Source of the DNA: Anaeroplasmataceae bacterium
GTDB lineage: Bacteria > Bacillota_I > Bacilli_A > Acholeplasmatales > Anaeroplasmataceae
NCBI GenBank assembly: GCA_029050385.1
Contig: JAIDMV010000308.1
Span: 1-8,148 of the forward strand
DNA: 8,148 nt
Direction of reading: 5' to 3'
Positions 6,138-8,148 of this stretch are shown piece after piece. How positions within the stretch are numbered: the first letter of the stretch is position 1; each line of letters starts with the position of its first letter. Made by a program: the position numbers and the translations under genes. The notes beneath the pieces are model-generated. The model searched no databases. It had not been told where the DNA came from and worked only from the letters and a program-made list of their open reading frames with translations.

Positions 6138-6176
6138 AAAACAGCTGTGAAAAGCTATACTTTCACAGCTGTTTTT
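6138..6176. terminator. Bidirectional terminator between ponA and the mgtE-kinase operon
   Basis: A perfect 15-bp inverted repeat, AAAACAGCTGTGAAA (6138-6152) and TTTCACAGCTGTTTT (6161-6175), with an 8-base loop. Read from either strand, the GC-containing stem is followed by a T-run (TTTTT on plus, TTTTATTTAT on minus). It starts three bases after the ponA stop codon and abuts the stop codon of the converging kinase gene. Confidence 0.9.
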
Positions 6177-6728
6177 CTATAAAGAAAATTTTTCTTTAAT
6201 CATTTTAGCTACTATATTAGGCTCTAAATTGGTATTATCTATTCTCAAATAATTCTTAAAAGGAAGTTCATTTTCATAGCTTATGCATCTATGCTTCTTA
6301 TAATCATTCAATAAACGAGATTCGGATAACTCGAGATTTCTTTTAGAAGCCTTATTTTTTAAACGATTCTCTGTTTTATTTCGTTCCAAACGCACTTCTA
6401 AAGAAGCGTCTAATTCCACATAATAGATATCAGCATTAACTTTTTCAAAGGGTTCTGTGATTTTCTTTACTATATCCCAATCTTCCTGTTCATCAAAGGC
6501 CCACATGAAGGTAAATACCATTCCATAATTATCTGTTTTAGAGAATTCTTCAAAAACAACATCTCTTAATTTTAATATGGCATCCTGATGAAAACTTCCA
6601 AATACCTCTAATACTAATTCTATAGTCATATGATTATGAAATAGTCGCAAATCAGTAATCTTACAGAGTTCCTGGCCAACTGTCATCTTCCCAACTGCAC
6701 AATCTCCAAATAGTAATACAAGTTTCAT
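6177..6728 (-). CDS. P-loop kinase-like protein (AAA_33/shikimate-kinase-like superfamily), substrate unknown
   Basis: 183 residues, soluble, a single nucleotide-kinase-like domain. The Walker A loop is GDCAVGKMTVG (8-18). The residue after K14 is Met, with Thr at 16; related proteins I recall carry GPPAVGKMT, so this looks like a family trait rather than damage. Other recognisable stretches are LFHNHMTIEL (29-38), FTFMWAF (72-78) on a central strand, and an arginine-rich lid RLERNKTENRLKNKASKR (113-130). This domain group resembles small-molecule kinases and chloramphenicol-phosphotransferase-like enzymes, but the substrate cannot be read from sequence. It begins 13 bases after the mgtE stop codon with a good GAGGTG ribosome-binding site in the gap, so it is the second gene of the mgtE operon. 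Any link to magnesium is only positional. Confidence 0.75.
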   Translation of the reverse strand: MKLVLLFGDCAVGKMTVGQELCKITDLRLFHNHMTIELVLEVFGSFHQDAILKLRDVVFEEFSKTDNYGMVFTFMWAFDEQEDWDIVKKITEPFEKVNADIYYVELDASLEVRLERNKTENRLKNKASKRNLELSESRLLNDYKKHRCISYENELPFKNYLRIDNTNLEPNIVAKMIKEKFSL

Positions 6729-6741
6729 CTTAACACCTCAT

Positions 6742-8121
6742 TTAAAATGCTAAGAAGAGCAAGTATGCTAATCCATAATATAATACAATAGCAATAATAT
6801 CATTTAAGGTTGTGATAAATGGACCTGAAGCAACTGCAGGGTCTATTTTTATTTTCATAAAGAAAATTGGAATTGCTGAACCAATTAAGCTACAGATCGT
6901 CATCGCAAGTAATAAAGATAAGGATACAATTCCGGATGCTTTAAGCGCCTGAAGGTGATTGTACACATCTCCACTAATCGGCTGTTTTGTAATAAACAAG
7001 AAGCAAAATACAAAGACAAAAGCTAAAATAGCTAAAATAAGACCATTTAAAAATCCTACACGAATCTCTTTGAAGCATAGTTTCAACAAATCCTTCGTTT
7101 TCACCTCATCAGATAACATACGAATAGTTACCGCTAAAGATTGTGTTCCTGTATTGCCGGCCATGTCTAATATCAAGGATTGGAAAAATACAATTACAGG
7201 CAATGCTGCAACTACTGCCTCAAAGCCTGAAATCAATGTTGAAACAACTAATCCTAAAAACAATAACGCAATCAGCCAAGGTAATCTTTTCTTAACAGAT
7301 AAGAAAATAGATTCACCTAAATTTTCCTCTTCTGTCAAACCACCGAGCTTAGCATAGTCATCTCCCATTTCTTCATCCAAAACCTCAACAACATCATCTG
7401 AAGTAACTACACCGATAATTTCATTTTTGGCATTCAAAATCGGATAGGAGTCCAACGCATAATCCTTTAATCTACCAATACAATCTGTAACCTCTTCATT
7501 AGCATAAAAGTAAGGATAATTTTGTTTCATTAGAGAAACTAAATCATCATTTTCTCTTGCAATAATTAAATCACGTAAATCTAGCGCTCCAAAAAAGTGA
7601 TGGTATTCATCCTCTACATAAATCGTAGCCACATTATCATTTTCTGCCGCCTCAGAAATTACTTTCTTCATCGCAGTTTTTACACTATTGCTTTTAGATA
7701 TTAAAATGAAGTTCGTAGTCATTTTACTACCAATTTGTTCTTCGTTAAATTGATCAATCAATTTGATATCTTCTATAGAATCAGGTTCCATTAAAGACTC
7801 AATTTCTTTACGATCATCCTCATCTAGTTCTTCTAAGACATCGATTGCATCATCGGAGTCCATCAGTTCAATAATATCTGCTGCCTTTTCTTGATCTAGT
7901 TCCTCAACGTAGTCTGCAACATTATCTAAATAAGCAAAGATTTCAGAAACATTTTCCTCACCTAAAATGTGATAAAGCTTTAATCTCTGTTCTTTATTTA
8001 AATTTGCTAATGCATCTGCAATATCACTTTCATGGTATTGTAAAATTAGATTTTTTTGTTCTTCTTCAGTTTTAGAGGATTCGATGATTCGAATCAATTC
8101 TTCTACATAATCTCTAATCAT
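6742..8121 (-). CDS. mgtE: Magnesium transporter/channel MgtE
   Basis: 459 residues, full length for the family (about 450). MgtE is a homodimeric inner-membrane Mg2+ channel gated by cytoplasmic Mg2+. The acidic helical N domain (about 1-130) contains the repeated DLxxLDxE-like segments, for example ELDQEKAADIIELM (74-87). Two CBS domains follow (about 133-255; HHFFGALDLRDL at 174-185 and EIIGVVTSDDVVEVL at 234-248). A plug helix leads to five transmembrane segments between about 280 and 457. The pore motifs are present: DMAGNTGTQSL (319-329) and DPAVASGP...TTLND (427-441), with D427 at the position of the essential pore aspartate of Thermus MgtE. The start has a near-perfect AGGAGGTAA Shine-Dalgarno seven bases upstream. 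The downstream kinase gene follows after 13 bases. No damage seen. Confidence 0.96.
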   Translation of the reverse strand: MIRDYVEELIRIIESSKTEEEQKNLILQYHESDIADALANLNKEQRLKLYHILGEENVSEIFAYLDNVADYVEELDQEKAADIIELMDSDDAIDVLEELDEDDRKEIESLMEPDSIEDIKLIDQFNEEQIGSKMTTNFILISKSNSVKTAMKKVISEAAENDNVATIYVEDEYHHFFGALDLRDLIIARENDDLVSLMKQNYPYFYANEEVTDCIGRLKDYALDSYPILNAKNEIIGVVTSDDVVEVLDEEMGDDYAKLGGLTEEENLGESIFLSVKKRLPWLIALLFLGLVVSTLISGFEAVVAALPVIVFFQSLILDMAGNTGTQSLAVTIRMLSDEVKTKDLLKLCFKEIRVGFLNGLILAILAFVFVFCFLFITKQPISGDVYNHLQALKASGIVSLSLLLAMTICSLIGSAIPIFFMKIKIDPAVASGPFITTLNDIIAIVLYYGLAYLLFLAF

Positions 8122-8141
8122 AAGATTACCTCCTATATATC

Positions 8142-8147
8142 ATTATA
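8142..8147 (-). promoter_or_regulatory. Possible -10 element of the mgtE operon
   Basis: A perfect TATAAT on the minus strand at the window edge, 20 bases upstream of the mgtE ATG. Transcription from it would start near 8135, directly at the AGGAGG (8134-8129). The matching -35 would lie outside the window, so this is only a half-seen promoter in AT-rich sequence. Confidence 0.35.
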
Positions 8148-8148
8148 G

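Noticed and set aside
6959..7357. 132-codon open frame on the plus strand inside mgtE
   Set aside because: Antisense to the membrane domain of a clear MgtE; no ribosome-binding site and no family resemblance.
1..8148. Mobile elements, prophage genes, CRISPR arrays, toxin-antitoxin pairs, tRNA or rRNA genes
   Set aside because: No transposase or integrase motifs, no direct-repeat arrays, no cloverleaf-like segments and no compositional break are visible; every gene has a chromosomal housekeeping or small accessory explanation.

Overview
This is an AT-rich, densely packed chromosomal segment of a low-GC Gram-positive bacterium (Bacillota). The RecU, PBP1, RNase J and SpoIIIE/FtsK proteins are all of the Bacillus type. 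The reduced, diverged versions and a free-standing starch-binding protein would suit an anaerobic gut lineage such as the Erysipelotrichia, but that placement is inference. No mobile element, CRISPR array, tRNA or rRNA is visible, and no gene-free stretch exceeds about 180 bases.

Left block, minus strand (1-3454), in transcription order. First comes a 101-residue stand-alone CBM20 starch/glycogen-binding protein with its own promoter and terminator. Next is a shortened DpaA-like protein (dipicolinate synthase subunit A). It is followed by a 565-residue RNase J whose active site is visibly degenerate, with its own consensus promoter and an unusual leader. Last is the N-terminal membrane part of an FtsK/SpoIIIE DNA translocase, cut off by the window edge. 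The order dpaA, RNase J, spoIIIE matches the B. subtilis order spoVFA-spoVFB-asd-dapG-dapA-rnjB-tepA-spoIIIE with the intervening genes missing. This looks like an eroded ancestral cluster and supports calling the nuclease an RNase J2 (RnjB) type.

Middle block, plus strand (3633-6135). recU (Holliday-junction resolvase) and a class A penicillin-binding protein overlap by 20 bases, the same pairing as recU-ponA in B. subtilis. A 178-base divergent intergenic region separates them from the CBM20 gene.

Right block, minus strand (6177-8121). An MgtE magnesium transporter/channel is followed after 13 bases by a small P-loop kinase-like protein. This operon converges on the PBP gene, and one strong 15-bp hairpin between them can terminate both.

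Most of the window is conserved housekeeping sequence; I do not see a complete new multi-gene system. The points most worth a second look are the RNase J that has lost several catalytic residues, the hairpin between its Shine-Dalgarno sequence and start codon, the orphan dpaA, and the small CBM20 protein carrying a CxxCxC motif.
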